From Amycolatopsis tolypomycina (GTDB lineage Bacteria > Actinomycetota > Actinomycetes > Mycobacteriales > Pseudonocardiaceae): DNA of 64,000 bases. Below are positions 25,041 through 33,899 of this stretch, piece by piece. The stretch is from assembly GCF_900105945.1 (NCBI RefSeq), contig NZ_FNSO01000004.1:2108001-2172000 (forward strand). The letters run 5' to 3'. Every line of letters begins with the position of its first letter. Within the stretch, counting starts at the first letter, position 1. Position numbers and translations under genes: made by a program. Under the pieces are notes generated by a model. The model searched no databases. It had not been told where the DNA came from and was given only the letters and a program-made list of their open reading frames with translations.

Positions 25041-25415
25041 ATGCTGAAGAAGATCGGCTTCGTCACGGCCACCGCGGCGGCCGGCGCCTTCCTGGCCGGC
25101 GGCATCGCCGCGGCCGACACCCCGGACGGCCACCACCACGGGCACCACGGCCACCACTACGGCGGCTACGACTACACCGGCCAGGTCGGCCTGGTGAACC
25201 TGAACAACACCGACGTGCTGCACAACGTCAACGGCACGCTCGGCGTGTGCGACAACAACGTCAACGTCCTCGGCGTCCAGGTGCCGATCCAGGACTCGCT
25301 CAACGGCATCGGCGTGCCGATCCTCTCGCCGGGCGCGCACGAGGCCAGCGGCCAGAACCCGGAGAACTGCGCCTCGAGCGGGCTGTCCGACGGCGGCACC
25401 AGCCAGGGTCACTGA
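25041..25415 (+). CDS. Small secreted rodlin-like protein A
   Basis: A 124-residue secreted protein: signal peptide (MLKKIGFVTATAAAGAFLAGGIAAA), a His/Gly-rich start of the mature chain (HHHGHHGHHYGGYDY), then a conserved core VCDNNVNVLGVQVPIQDSLN, GIGVPILSPG and NPENCASS. The order of a Leu/Val/Asn-rich segment, VPIQD and two conserved cysteines resembles rodlins of aerial hyphae, though similarity is partial. ACCGAGGAG precedes the ATG. A paralogue lies 313 bp downstream. A role in hydrophobic surface layers is inferred. Confidence 0.72.
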   Translation: MLKKIGFVTATAAAGAFLAGGIAAADTPDGHHHGHHGHHYGGYDYTGQVGLVNLNNTDVLHNVNGTLGVCDNNVNVLGVQVPIQDSLNGIGVPILSPGAHEASGQNPENCASSGLSDGGTSQGH

Positions 25416-25728
25416 GTTTCCGTGCCCGGGGCCGTCCGTGCGTGCGGAACGCGGCTCCGGGCACGGGATCCGGCGCGGACGTCGCACCGCGCGCCCGGAA
25501 CACGGAGCGAGCTGCACACTCCGGTTCCGCGTTCCGGGCACGCTGCGACGCCGGATGAGCGCCGACCCGGGTGGGACCGGCCACGACGCTGGAGAAGTGC
25601 GCCGGTCCCACCCGGCATGACCGCACAGTAACGAACTTTTCCGGGCCCGGCGAACCGAAGCCGGGCCCGTTCCCTTCCCCGATCCCCCACCGGACCGTCC
25701 GGTGGGTTGCCAGAAGGAGTATTTTCCC
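25416..25728. other. Intergenic spacer with three hairpins
   Basis: No gene. Three stem-loops are readable: 25421-25434 with 25452-25465 (14 bp, one G-T pair), a CGGGCCCGGC/GCCGGGCCCG hairpin near 25648-25675, and CCCACCGGAC/GTCCGGTGGG near 25686-25706. The first probably terminates the first rodlin-like gene; the last lies just before the ribosome-binding site of the second and could act as a 5' UTR structure. Confidence 0.6.
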
Positions 25729-26082
25729 GTGATCAAGCAGCTCGGCTTCGTCGCCACCGCCCTCGCCGCCGGGATGGCGGTGCTCGGCGGATCCGCGTCC
25801 GCGGCCGATGTCACCGTTGCCGGCCACCCGGTCGACACCACCGACCAGTTCGGCCTCGTCGGCAACGTGCAGAACCTCGACGCCGTGCACAACCTGAACG
25901 TCGTCGGCGGCGTCTGCGACGACAACGTCAACGTCCTCGGCGTCCAGGTGCCGGTCCAGGACACCGCCAACGGCATCGGCGTGCCGGTGCTCTCCCCGGG
26001 CGAGCACGAGGCCGAGGGCCAGAACCCGAGCAACTGCGCCGCCGGTGAGATCGCCGACGGCGGGACCGCCCAGGGCAACTGA
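25729..26082 (+). CDS. Small secreted rodlin-like protein B
   Basis: A 117-residue paralogue of the preceding secreted protein: signal peptide (VIKQLGFVATALAAGMAVLGGSASA) and the same core VCDDNVNVLGVQVPVQD, GIGVPVLSPGEHEAEGQNP and SNCAAG ending. It lacks the His-rich insert of protein A. The GTG at 25729 is chosen because AAGGAG lies ten bases upstream and it begins the signal peptide. It ends at a strong bidirectional terminator. The pair looks like a tandem duplication that has diverged in the N-terminal half. Confidence 0.74.
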   Translation: MIKQLGFVATALAAGMAVLGGSASAADVTVAGHPVDTTDQFGLVGNVQNLDAVHNLNVVGGVCDDNVNVLGVQVPVQDTANGIGVPVLSPGEHEAEGQNPSNCAAGEIADGGTAQGN

Positions 26083-26102
26083 CCCCTCCGGTCGAACGGT
26101 CC

Positions 26103-26135
26103 GACCGCCGCGCGGGACGAACCCGCGCGGCGGTC
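26103..26135. terminator. Bidirectional terminator between convergent genes
   Basis: Perfect 14-bp stem GACCGCCGCGCGGG / CCCGCGCGGCGGTC with a five-base loop. It lies between the second rodlin-like gene and the AI-2E family gene on the other strand. Confidence 0.85.
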
Positions 26136-26138
26136 TTC

Positions 26139-27236
26139 CTATGTCCGGTCCAGCCGGTGCACGGCCACTTCGCGCACGACCAGCAGCACCGCGGCCGCGA
26201 CCGGCACCGCGACGAACGCGCCGACCACCCCGAGCAGCTCGAACCCGAGCAGCACCGCGACGACCGTGACCAGCGCGGGCACCCGCACGGCCCGGCCGAC
26301 GATCTTCGGCAGCAGCACGTAGTCCTCCACCAGCCGGTAGCCGACGAAGAAGCCGAGCGTCGCGAGCCCGGCCGGCACCGAAACCGAGAGCGCGACGAGC
26401 GTGGTGCCCGCCCCGGCCACCACCGAACCCGCCACCGGCACCAGGTCGAGCACGGCGACCAGCACGGCGAGCACGAGCGGGTAGGGCACGCCGAACGCCG
26501 ACAGCCAGGCGAACGCCGCCGCGCCCGCGATCAGCGACACCACGACGTTGCCGACGAGGTAGGCGCCCACCTTCCGGAAGACCGCGTCGCCGATGAGAAT
26601 CACCCGCGGCCGCCGCGACCGCGGGGCCAGCCGGTAGAGCGCCGTGCGGATCCGGGGGAAGTCGGCGACGAAGTAGGTGGCGAGGACCACGACGATCAGG
26701 GCGTCGCCGAGCAGCGCCGCGAGCGACTTCGCGACGTCGGACAGCCGGATCGAGCGGACGGCGGTTTCCAGGCCGAAGGTTTCGTTGGCCCAGCCGAGCA
26801 GACTGCCGTGGTCGCGCAGCAGCGTCAGGTACCGCGGTGCGCCGTCCCGCAGCTGCGTCGCCTGCTCGGCCAGCGGGACGGCGGCCGCGGCGAGCGCGCC
26901 GCCGAGGACGGCCAGCCCGGCGACGACGACCACGGCGGCGGCGACCGGCCGCGGCACCCGGCGCGCGAGGCGGGCGGTCAGCGGTTCGAGCCCCACCGCG
27001 AGGAAGAACGCGATGCCGATCAGGAGCAGCACGTCCGAGGCCGCGAGGAGCAGCTCGACGACCGCGACGGTGACGACCACCCCGGCCGCGGCGAGCAGCC
27101 CGGTGAAGAACGGCGAGCGGCGGTCGAGCGGCTTTCCCGGGGCGCCCAGCGGCTTTTCCTGCCGGGCCGCCGCGCCTTCGGCCTCGCCGACGGGATGCCC
27201 GGCGCGGTACGCCCCTCGGCCGCTCGTTGCGTGCAT
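26139..27236 (-). CDS. AI-2E family transporter
   Basis: A 365-residue membrane protein of the AI-2 exporter (TqsA/PerM) superfamily. It has the eight-helix layout: paired N-terminal helices, a soluble amphipathic stretch near residues 120-190, then the conserved LIAGAAAFAWLSAFGVPYPLVLAVLVAVLDLVPVAGS region (split over about 230-265) and a VEDYVLLPKIVGR motif near 310. Members export signals, ions or unknown solutes; no substrate can be named. ATG 27236 is preferred over an upstream start because the extra residues are unlike the family. Confidence 0.87.
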   Translation of the reverse strand: MHATSGRGAYRAGHPVGEAEGAAARQEKPLGAPGKPLDRRSPFFTGLLAAAGVVVTVAVVELLLAASDVLLLIGIAFFLAVGLEPLTARLARRVPRPVAAAVVVVAGLAVLGGALAAAAVPLAEQATQLRDGAPRYLTLLRDHGSLLGWANETFGLETAVRSIRLSDVAKSLAALLGDALIVVVLATYFVADFPRIRTALYRLAPRSRRPRVILIGDAVFRKVGAYLVGNVVVSLIAGAAAFAWLSAFGVPYPLVLAVLVAVLDLVPVAGSVVAGAGTTLVALSVSVPAGLATLGFFVGYRLVEDYVLLPKIVGRAVRVPALVTVVAVLLGFELLGVVGAFVAVPVAAAVLLVVREVAVHRLDRT

Positions 27237-27365
27237 GAGTCGGCGGCTACCCCCGCGCGGCGCCGGCGAATCCACCCGATCCGGGCACGCGGGCAAGTCC
27301 ACGCTTCCCGGTGACGACGGCCGCCTGCCGTTGCCGGAACCGTTGGTGTGTCAACAAAATCGCCT

Positions 27366-28301
27366 ATGGGTTTCAAGAGTCTCGTGCCGGTCGCCGCCGT
27401 CGCCGCCGCGTTCGCGATGGCCCCGGAAGCGGCGGCCGTCAGCGCGCCGCGGCTGCTGATCAACCAGGACTTCCCCGATCCGGACGTCGTCAAGACCGCG
27501 TCCGGCTACTTCGCGTTCGCGACGGGCACGAAGACCACGCGGATCGCACTGGCCACCGCGGCCGCCGCGGACGGGCCGTGGCGCGTCGCCGGTGACGCGC
27601 TCGGCGCCGTGCCCGCGTGGGCGAAGCCGGACGGCGGGTTCTGGGCCCCGGACGTCACGCAGCTGGCGGACGGGACATTCGTGTTGTACTTCGCGGCTGC
27701 GCAGACGGCGGGCGGCGAGATGTGCCTCGGCGCGGCGACGGCTCGGAAGCCGGAAGGCCCGTACACACCGGCCGGCGGCCGGCCGCTGGTGTGCGAGCCG
27801 GGCGACCACGGCGACATCGACCCGCAGACGTTCGTCGACGCGGACGGCTCCCGCTACCTGCTCTACAAGAGCGACGGCGCGGCGACCGGGCCGCCGTCGG
27901 CGATCTGGGCGCAGAAGCTGCAGGCCGACGGCCGTACGTTCGCCGGGCCGCGCACCGAGCTGTTGCGGGCCGACCTCACGGCGGAGAAGTCGGTCGTCGA
28001 GGCGCCTTCGGTGGTGAAGACGGGCTCCCGGTACCTGTTGTTCTATTCGGCCGACACGTTCGAGAGCACGGGCTACCACACGTGTTACGCCGCCGCGCCG
28101 ACGCTGGGCGGCGCGTTCGTGAAGGCGGACGGCCGTTTCCTGTCGACGGAGCTCCTCGGCGGCAAGGTGGACGCCCCGGGCGGCGCCGACGTGGTGGACG
28201 GCCACATCTTCTTCCACGGCTGGCTGGGCGGCGGCCGCACGGCGCGGGGCCTGTACTCGCTGCCGATCACGTTCCCGGGTGACGTCCCGCAACTGGGGTG
28301 A
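27366..28301 (+). CDS. Secreted glycoside hydrolase family 43 protein
   Basis: A 311-residue five-bladed propeller enzyme with a signal peptide (FKSLVPVAAVAAAFAMAPEAAA). GH43 residues are visible: base Asp in NQDFPDPDVV (about 30), pKa-modulating Asp in HGDIDPQTF (about 155) and the acid Glu in VVEAPSVVK (about 215). The family includes arabinofuranosidases and xylosidases, and the organism's CE15 esterase suggests plant hemicellulose use. An in-frame GTG at 27348 is possible, but the ATG directly starts the signal sequence. Confidence 0.85.
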   Translation: MGFKSLVPVAAVAAAFAMAPEAAAVSAPRLLINQDFPDPDVVKTASGYFAFATGTKTTRIALATAAAADGPWRVAGDALGAVPAWAKPDGGFWAPDVTQLADGTFVLYFAAAQTAGGEMCLGAATARKPEGPYTPAGGRPLVCEPGDHGDIDPQTFVDADGSRYLLYKSDGAATGPPSAIWAQKLQADGRTFAGPRTELLRADLTAEKSVVEAPSVVKTGSRYLLFYSADTFESTGYHTCYAAAPTLGGAFVKADGRFLSTELLGGKVDAPGGADVVDGHIFFHGWLGGGRTARGLYSLPITFPGDVPQLG

Positions 28302-28381
28302 CGCTGTCACCCACCCGGGTAACGCTCGGGTTGGGCCGGCCGGGGGAGGGATATCCGGAGCGCGAGGAACGGAGGAAAGTC

Positions 28382-29134
28382 ATGACGGTGTGGTGGGGAC
28401 TGGCGGGCTTGCTCGGACTGCTGGGCTGCTGCGGCCTGCTCCGAAGCCACCGCCCCAACGGAGCCCCGATCGAGGACGGCCCCCTGGCCCGCTACCCGGT
28501 GGCGCGCGAGCCGGCGACACCGAACGCGGACGCGGCCCACACGCCATTGATGACCCCGGCGATCACCCCGGAGATGCTCGGGCGACCGGCGTTGCCTCAG
28601 GCGCCGGAGGCGGGGGTGGTGCCGGAGCCGGGGTTGGTGCCGGAGTCGGGGAGGATGGCGGGGGAGATCCCGGCGCCGCGGCCGCAAAGCGGGGCGGAGG
28701 GGATCGGAGTGCCGTCGGGGGCGCCGGGTGTGCGGGGGCCGGTGGCGCCGGCTGGGTTGCCGCAGCCGGTGGAGGTTCCGGCGCCGGCTGGCCGGGTGCC
28801 CGCCGTACCGCAAGGGGCGCCGCGGCCGGCCGACGGTTCGAGCGCGCGGCAGCCGACCTCCGCCGGCCCGCGACCAGAGCCGCGGCACGCTCTCCGGCCG
28901 GTGGAGGTCGCGGGGCCGAGGTCGAACGTACCCGAAGTTCCGCAGATGCGGCCGGATCCGGAGACCAAGCCGGTTCCTGAGGCCGGCCCGCCGGAAACCC
29001 AGCCGGAACGCCGGCCGGAACCCAAAGCGGAACGTGAGCCGGAACCCGAGCCGCCGACCGCCCGTGCTTCCTCGCCGCTCCGCTCTCCCGCCGGTCTGCT
29101 CGGCAAGGTCAAGCGGCTACTCCGGCGCCGCTGA
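28382..29134 (+). CDS. Membrane-anchored Pro/Glu-rich protein, unknown
   Basis: A 250-residue protein with one N-terminal membrane helix (VWWGLAGLLGLLGCCGLL) and a long Pro/Glu/Ala/Arg-rich low-complexity tail ending in a basic segment (LLGKVKRLLRRR). GGAGGAAAG precedes the ATG. No domain is recognised; such proteins often evolve quickly. It converges with ligD, with three bases between the stops. Confidence 0.65.
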   Translation: MTVWWGLAGLLGLLGCCGLLRSHRPNGAPIEDGPLARYPVAREPATPNADAAHTPLMTPAITPEMLGRPALPQAPEAGVVPEPGLVPESGRMAGEIPAPRPQSGAEGIGVPSGAPGVRGPVAPAGLPQPVEVPAPAGRVPAVPQGAPRPADGSSARQPTSAGPRPEPRHALRPVEVAGPRSNVPEVPQMRPDPETKPVPEAGPPETQPERRPEPKAEREPEPEPPTARASSPLRSPAGLLGKVKRLLRRR

Positions 29135-29137
29135 CCG

Positions 29138-31111
29138 TCACCCCAGTGGTGCGCTGTCCTTCGCCACTCCGGCTAGCAGGTCTCCGTGCTCGTCGATGCG
29201 GTCCAGTACGTCGTCCGCCGTGAAGGTCAGGTGCGTGACGTGGCCGCACGCGCGGACTTCGTCCCACGTCACCGGGGTCGAGGCCGTCGGGTGGTCGCGG
29301 CCGCGCAACGAATACGGGGCCACCGTTGTCTTCGCCGGGTTGTTCTGGCTCCAGTCGATGAACACGCGGCCCGTTCGGTGGGCCTTCGCCATCACCGCCG
29401 TCACCGAATCCGGTGTCTCGGCGGCCAGGCGCTGGGCCACCCGCTTGGCGTACGCCGACGGCGCCGCCGGGTCGTCCGTGCGGATTCCGCAGTAGAGCTG
29501 CATTCCCTTCGAGCCCGACGTCTTCGCGTACGGTGTCAGCCCGTCGTCGACCAGGACGTCGTGGAGGCGCTCGGCCACCCGGCAGCAGTCGACGATCGTC
29601 GTGCCGGGGCCCGGGTCCAGGTCGAACACCAGGCGGTCCGGGGGCCGCCGGGTGCCCGACTCCACCGTCCATTGTGGAACGTGCAGCTCCAGTGCCGCCA
29701 TGTTCGCCGCCCACACCAGGCCCGGGAGGTCGTCCAGGAGCGGGTAGTCGATCGTGCCGCCGGTGCCGGCCAGGCGCACCGTGCGCAGCCAGTCCGGGGC
29801 GCCGTTCGGGACGTTCTTCTCGAACCACTTCTGGCCCTCGACCCCGTTGGGGTAGCGGATGAACGTCACCGGCCGGCCGGCGAGGTGCGGCAGCAGCACC
29901 TCCGCCACGCGCGAGTAGTAGTTGATCACCTCGCCCTTGGTGAACCCGTCCGCCGGGTACAGTACCTTGTCCAAATTGGACAACGTCAGCCGCCGGTTGC
30001 CCGCCTGGACCGTGATCCGCTGCGGCTCCGCCAAAGGCGGCGGTGCAGGCGCAGGCGCGGCAGGCTCGTGCGGCACCGCGCGCGGGGCCAGCACCTCCGC
30101 CGGGTCCTTGTCGTGACGCAGCCCGCGCCACGCCGTGTGGCGGACGCGCCCGGCACGCGTGAACTGGCGGTAGACGATCTCGCCCACCAGTCGCGGCTCC
30201 ACCCAGCGGGCGCGGACCGTGTCCTCGCGCGGCGGCGTCGTCACGAACGGGTGGGTGCGCCGCTCGATCGCCTGCAGCTGTTCCTGCAGTTCGGTGCGGC
30301 CGGCCTGGCTGAAGCCGGTGCCGACGTCGCCGATGTAGACGAGGCCGCCGGTGGCGGGGTCGTGCGCGCCGAGCAGCAGCCCGCCGAGCGTGCCGGTGAA
30401 GCTGCGCTGGCCGGGCCGCCAGCCGCAGACGATCACCTCCTGCGTCCGGACCAGCGGGTGCTTGAGCCACGAGTCCGGCCGCTGCCCGGGGGAGTAGCCC
30501 GACGAACGCAGCTTCGCGACGACGCCTTCGTAGCCGGCGGACGCGGCGTGGGCCAGGAAGTCCGCGGGCGTGCGGCGGTCGGCGGCGAGCTCCTCGAACG
30601 TGACCGCGCGGACCACCGAAACGCGGTAGGGATCGGGCATCGGCAGCTCGGCCAGCAGGCGGCGGCGCTCGTCGTACGGCGTGGCCAGCAGGCTCCGGTC
30701 CCCGAGCTGCAGCAGGTCGAAGGCCAGGAACCGGACCGGGACGTCCCGGAACTCCAGTCCCTTCGGCCCGCTCTGGTGCCGGACGTAGCGGCCGCGGCGT
30801 TCCTGCATCCGCTCGAAGTCGATCCGGCCGTCGTCGCCGTAGACGACGATCTCGCCGTCGAGGTAGGCGGCGCGGCCGTCGAGCGCGGGGGTGAGCACGC
30901 CGGCGAGGTCGGCGAACTCCGCCGTGAAGTCGATGTTGTTGCGGCTGGTGAGCACCGTCGTGCCGTCCGGGGCGATCCGCATGGCCGCCCGGTAGCCGTC
31001 CAGCTTGTACTCGTACGCCCACTCCGGGCCGCTGCGCAGCCGGCCGCCGTCGGCCTTGGCGAGCATCGGCTCGAGCCAGGCCGGGACGCGCGCCGCGTCG
31101 GGTGCCGCCAT
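29138..31111 (-). CDS. ligD: ATP-dependent DNA ligase LigD, ligase-polymerase form
   Basis: A 657-residue two-domain repair enzyme. The N-terminal ATP-dependent ligase domain has the nucleotidyl-lysine motif EYKLDGYR (Lys36), then YLDGEIVVYG and GYEGVVAKL, and an OB fold to about residue 310. The C-terminal domain (about 365-657) is the archaeo-eukaryotic-primase polymerase with DLDPGPGT (metal Asp pair) and TSGSKGMQLY. No phosphoesterase domain is present and the order is ligase then polymerase, unlike the mycobacterial polymerase-phosphoesterase-ligase order. It acts in non-homologous end joining; no Ku gene is in the window. Confidence 0.92.
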   Translation of the reverse strand: MAAPDAARVPAWLEPMLAKADGGRLRSGPEWAYEYKLDGYRAAMRIAPDGTTVLTSRNNIDFTAEFADLAGVLTPALDGRAAYLDGEIVVYGDDGRIDFERMQERRGRYVRHQSGPKGLEFRDVPVRFLAFDLLQLGDRSLLATPYDERRRLLAELPMPDPYRVSVVRAVTFEELAADRRTPADFLAHAASAGYEGVVAKLRSSGYSPGQRPDSWLKHPLVRTQEVIVCGWRPGQRSFTGTLGGLLLGAHDPATGGLVYIGDVGTGFSQAGRTELQEQLQAIERRTHPFVTTPPREDTVRARWVEPRLVGEIVYRQFTRAGRVRHTAWRGLRHDKDPAEVLAPRAVPHEPAAPAPAPPPLAEPQRITVQAGNRRLTLSNLDKVLYPADGFTKGEVINYYSRVAEVLLPHLAGRPVTFIRYPNGVEGQKWFEKNVPNGAPDWLRTVRLAGTGGTIDYPLLDDLPGLVWAANMAALELHVPQWTVESGTRRPPDRLVFDLDPGPGTTIVDCCRVAERLHDVLVDDGLTPYAKTSGSKGMQLYCGIRTDDPAAPSAYAKRVAQRLAAETPDSVTAVMAKAHRTGRVFIDWSQNNPAKTTVAPYSLRGRDHPTASTPVTWDEVRACGHVTHLTFTADDVLDRIDEHGDLLAGVAKDSAPLG

Positions 31112-31213
31112 CTCGGACCTCCGTCACCTTCCGTGCCCAAGGTAACCCGTTCGGCCTAGATTTGCCCGGTTTCTGCAGGTGAAAGCGACCGGAACGCCTG
31201 TTCGTGCGGTCGT

Positions 31214-31768
31214 TCAGGGCAGGAAGTCGTCGACCGCCCGGCGCAGCGTGGTGCGCACCTTCCCGGGTTCGTCGAGTTCGCCGCCGTGCAGGGCACCGTC
31301 GCGCAGCAGGACGAGCACCCGCGCCGCGTGGTCCGGCTCGGGGTGGCCGAGCGCCGCCGCCTGCTCGCGCAGGACCTCGAAGAACCACTTCCGGTGGTCG
31401 TCGATCACCTGGCGCACGCGGTTGTCCGGGTCGGGGTACTCGGCGGCGGCGTTGAGGAACTGGCAGCCGCGGAAGTCGTCGCCGCACGTCGCGTTGCCGA
31501 CCACGGCCATCGTGTCCGCCAGCGCGTCGCGCGGCGGCTTGCCCGCGCGCGCCTCGGCGACGGCCTCGCGGATCTGACGGCTCGTCTCGGCGAGGTAGGC
31601 GGCGACCAGGTCATCCTTCGTGGGGTAGTGCCGGTAGAAGGTCGCCCGGGTCACCGCGGCTTCGGAAACCAGGCGTTCGACGCCGACGGCGTGGATGCCC
31701 TCGGCGTAGAAGAGGCGGGCGGCGGTCGCGAGCAGCCGGTCTTTCGGGTGCGGCTCGGCAGTCCTCAT
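31214..31768 (-). CDS. TetR-family repressor
   Basis: A 184-residue TetR protein: N-terminal helix-turn-helix (KDRLLATAARLFYAEGIHAVGVERLV, then AAVTRATFYRHYPTKDDLV; residues 8-55) and an all-helical ligand domain ending RTTLRRAVDDFLP. It is divergent from an alpha/beta hydrolase gene. Two identical 18-bp operators lie in the shared intergenic region, so it probably represses both itself and the hydrolase. Confidence 0.9.
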   Translation of the reverse strand: MRTAEPHPKDRLLATAARLFYAEGIHAVGVERLVSEAAVTRATFYRHYPTKDDLVAAYLAETSRQIREAVAEARAGKPPRDALADTMAVVGNATCGDDFRGCQFLNAAAEYPDPDNRVRQVIDDHRKWFFEVLREQAAALGHPEPDHAARVLVLLRDGALHGGELDEPGKVRTTLRRAVDDFLP

Positions 31769-31781
31769 CCCCGCAGCTTAG

Positions 31782-31799
31782 AGAAAGACCGATCGTTCT
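31782..31799. promoter_or_regulatory. TetR operator, proximal copy
   Basis: AGAAAGACCGATCGTTCT, a partial palindrome around GACCGATCGTTC, lies 14 bp upstream of the TetR start. An identical 18-bp copy lies 74 bp away next to the hydrolase gene. Confidence 0.75.
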
Positions 31800-31855
31800 G
31801 CCAGGTCTGCTTCATCACATTGCCACGGCGGCTCCGGCGCGCCACAGTGGCTAAC

Positions 31856-31873
31856 AGAAAGACCGATCGTTCT
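31856..31873. promoter_or_regulatory. TetR operator, hydrolase-side copy
   Basis: Exact second copy of AGAAAGACCGATCGTTCT, 18 bp before the hydrolase ATG and just upstream of its GAAGGAG ribosome-binding site. Its position over the likely transcription start suits repression. Confidence 0.75.
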
Positions 31874-31890
31874 CCCTGAAGGAGTCAGCC

Positions 31891-32595
31891 ATGAGCAAGC
31901 CCACCATCGTCCTGGTCCACGGCGCGTTCGCCGACTCGTCGAGCTGGACCGGCGTCGTCGCGAAGCTGCAGGAGCAGGGCTATCCGGTCCAGGCGGTGGC
32001 CAACCCGCTGCGCGGCGTCGAGTCCGACGCGGCCTACGTCGCCGACGTCGTCAACAGCGTCTCCGGCCCGGTGGTCCTGGCCGGGCACTCCTACGGCGGC
32101 GCGCTGATCAGCCGCGCGGCCACCGACGCACCGAACGTCCGCGCGCTGGTCTACATCGCCGCGTTCCAGCCGGACACGGGCGAAAGCGTGTTCGAGCTCT
32201 CCGGCCGCTACCCGGGCGCCAAGCTCGGCCCGGAGACCACGAACGTCCTGGAGCACGACGGCCGGCCCGAGCTGTCGATCAAGCCGGCGGACTTCGCCGA
32301 GGTCTTCGCCGCCGACGTCCCGGCGGTCACCGCCGCGGTCCTGGCGGTGACCCAGCGGCCGGTCGCGCAGCAGGCGCTCGCCGCGCCGTTCGAGGGCACC
32401 CCGGCGTGGACCAAGCTCCCCTCGTGGACGCTGATCGCCAACCAGGACAACGCGATCCCGGCCGCCGCGCAGGAGTTCATGGCCGAGCGCGCGTCCTCGA
32501 CGGTCCGGCGGATCGACGCCTCGCACGCGGTCGCGGTGTCCCAGCCCGAGGTGGTCGCCGAGGTCATCCTGGCCGCGGCGGCGAGCGTCGAGTGA
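31891..32595 (+). CDS. Alpha/beta hydrolase
   Basis: A 234-residue single-domain alpha/beta hydrolase. It has the oxyanion segment LVHGAFADSSSW (about residue 8), nucleophile elbow GHSYGG (Ser about 68) and a late His in DASHAVAVSQP (about 213). Members of this esterase-like group are often controlled by adjacent TetR proteins. No signal peptide; cytoplasmic. GAAGGAG precedes the ATG. Substrate unknown. Confidence 0.88.
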   Translation: MSKPTIVLVHGAFADSSSWTGVVAKLQEQGYPVQAVANPLRGVESDAAYVADVVNSVSGPVVLAGHSYGGALISRAATDAPNVRALVYIAAFQPDTGESVFELSGRYPGAKLGPETTNVLEHDGRPELSIKPADFAEVFAADVPAVTAAVLAVTQRPVAQQALAAPFEGTPAWTKLPSWTLIANQDNAIPAAAQEFMAERASSTVRRIDASHAVAVSQPEVVAEVILAAAASVE

Positions 32596-32629
32596 GCCGG
32601 AGCCCGGCCGTCCGTGGTTCGCTGGGACC

Positions 32630-33247
32630 ATGACGAAGGCGGAGCGGTGGCGTCGGTACTGGGACCGCAAGTCCACGGCCTACGACGCCGAGATGGGCGT
32701 CTGGGACCGCCGGCTCTTCGGCGACTCGCGGGAGTGGGCGTGCGGCCGGGCCGAGGGCGAGGTGCTGGAGGTCGCGGCCGGGACCGGGCTGAACCTCCCG
32801 CACTACCCCGCGGACGTGACGCTCACCGGCCTCGACCTCAGCGAGGGGATGCTCGCCATCGCCCGTGACCGGGCCCGGCAGCTCGGCCGCCCGGTGACGC
32901 TGCAGCTCGGCGACGCCCACCAGCTGCCTTTCGCCGATGGCTCCTTCGACACCGTGGTCTGCACGTTCGGGCTCTGCGCCATCCCCGACCCGGCCGCCGC
33001 CGTCGGGGAGATGGTGCGGGTGCTGCGCCCGGGCGGGCGGCTGGTCCTGGTCGACCACGTCGCGTCGTCGTCGCGGGTGGTGCGGGGCGTGCAGTGGCTG
33101 CTCGAACTGGCGAGCGTCCCGCTGGCCGGTGAGCACTTCCGGCGGCGGCCGCTGCGGCTCGTCGAGGCGCTCGGGCTGCCGGTGGAGCGGCGGGAGCGGT
33201 TCAAGCTCGGGCTGGTCGAACGGCTGGTCGCCCGCAAGGTCAGCTGA
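32630..33247 (+). CDS. Class I SAM-dependent methyltransferase
   Basis: A 205-residue methyltransferase of the UbiE/Methyltransf_11 type. The SAM-binding motif VLEVAAGTGLNLPHYP (about residue 44) is followed by LTGLDLSEGML and LPFADGSFDTVVCTFGLC. The C-terminus is a short cap. It lies 34 bp after the hydrolase gene, so it may be co-transcribed. Its 3' end overlaps the HAD gene by eight bases. Substrate unknown; relatives methylate phospholipids or quinones. Confidence 0.85.
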   Translation: MTKAERWRRYWDRKSTAYDAEMGVWDRRLFGDSREWACGRAEGEVLEVAAGTGLNLPHYPADVTLTGLDLSEGMLAIARDRARQLGRPVTLQLGDAHQLPFADGSFDTVVCTFGLCAIPDPAAAVGEMVRVLRPGGRLVLVDHVASSSRVVRGVQWLLELASVPLAGEHFRRRPLRLVEALGLPVERRERFKLGLVERLVARKVS

Positions 33248-33899
33248 TCAGCACGCTCTCGTCGAGCCCGGCCAGCAGCGTGGCGGCGTCGTCGTAGACC
33301 GCGACGGCGCCGGCTTCGGTCAGCTCCGCAGCGCTGACGCCGCCGGAGCGCACCGAGACCGTGCGCACGCCGGCCTTGGTGGCGGCGTGGACGTCCCAGA
33401 CCGCGTCGCCGACGAAGATCGTCTCCGCCGGTTCGGTGCCGGCCTTCTCGAGCGCGGCGAACACCGGCTCCGGATCGGGTTTCGTCGCTTCGACGTCGTC
33501 GCCGGAGACGATGCCGGTGACCACGTCGTCGACGTCGAGGACCTTGCGCAGCGCGTCGAGCTCGTCCGGTCCCGCCGACGTCGCCAGCACCACGCGCACC
33601 CCGCGCCCGGCCAGCTCGCGGACGAGGTCGGGGGCGCGGTCGAACGGCCGCAGCAGGTCGGCCGTCTCCAGGTAGAAGCGGCTGTGCAGGTCCTTCGCCC
33701 GGTCGCCGATGCGGTCGGCGTCCTCGTCGCCCAGCAGGGTGCGCAGCAGCTTGCCGGACCCCTTGCCGATCGCGCGGTGCACGCGCCAGGAGTCGACCGG
33801 CCGGTCGAGCGCGTGGAACGCCCGGTGCCAGGCGTGGACGTGGAGGTAGTTGGAGTCGACGAGCGTGCCGTCGACGTCGAACAGGACCGCGGTGGCGAT
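33240..33899 (-). CDS. HAD-family phosphatase (phosphoglycolate phosphatase-like)
   Basis: A HAD hydrolase with motif I VLFDVDGTLVDS, motif II ATSAG, motif III Lys in ATKPDPEP and motif IV VGDAVWDVHAA, plus an alpha-helical cap; about 220 residues. The start is odd. GAGGAG sits six bases before an ATC codon (33899-33897), exactly where relatives begin, while the only in-frame standard start upstream is a GTG at 33983 that would add 28 unusual residues. Either ATC is used, the longer form is made, or an ATG has mutated. Confidence 0.82.
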   Translation of the reverse strand: MATAVLFDVDGTLVDSNYLHVHAWHRAFHALDRPVDSWRVHRAIGKGSGKLLRTLLGDEDADRIGDRAKDLHSRFYLETADLLRPFDRAPDLVRELAGRGVRVVLATSAGPDELDALRKVLDVDDVVTGIVSGDDVEATKPDPEPVFAALEKAGTEPAETIFVGDAVWDVHAATKAGVRTVSVRSGGVSAAELTEAGAVAVYDDAATLLAGLDESVLIS

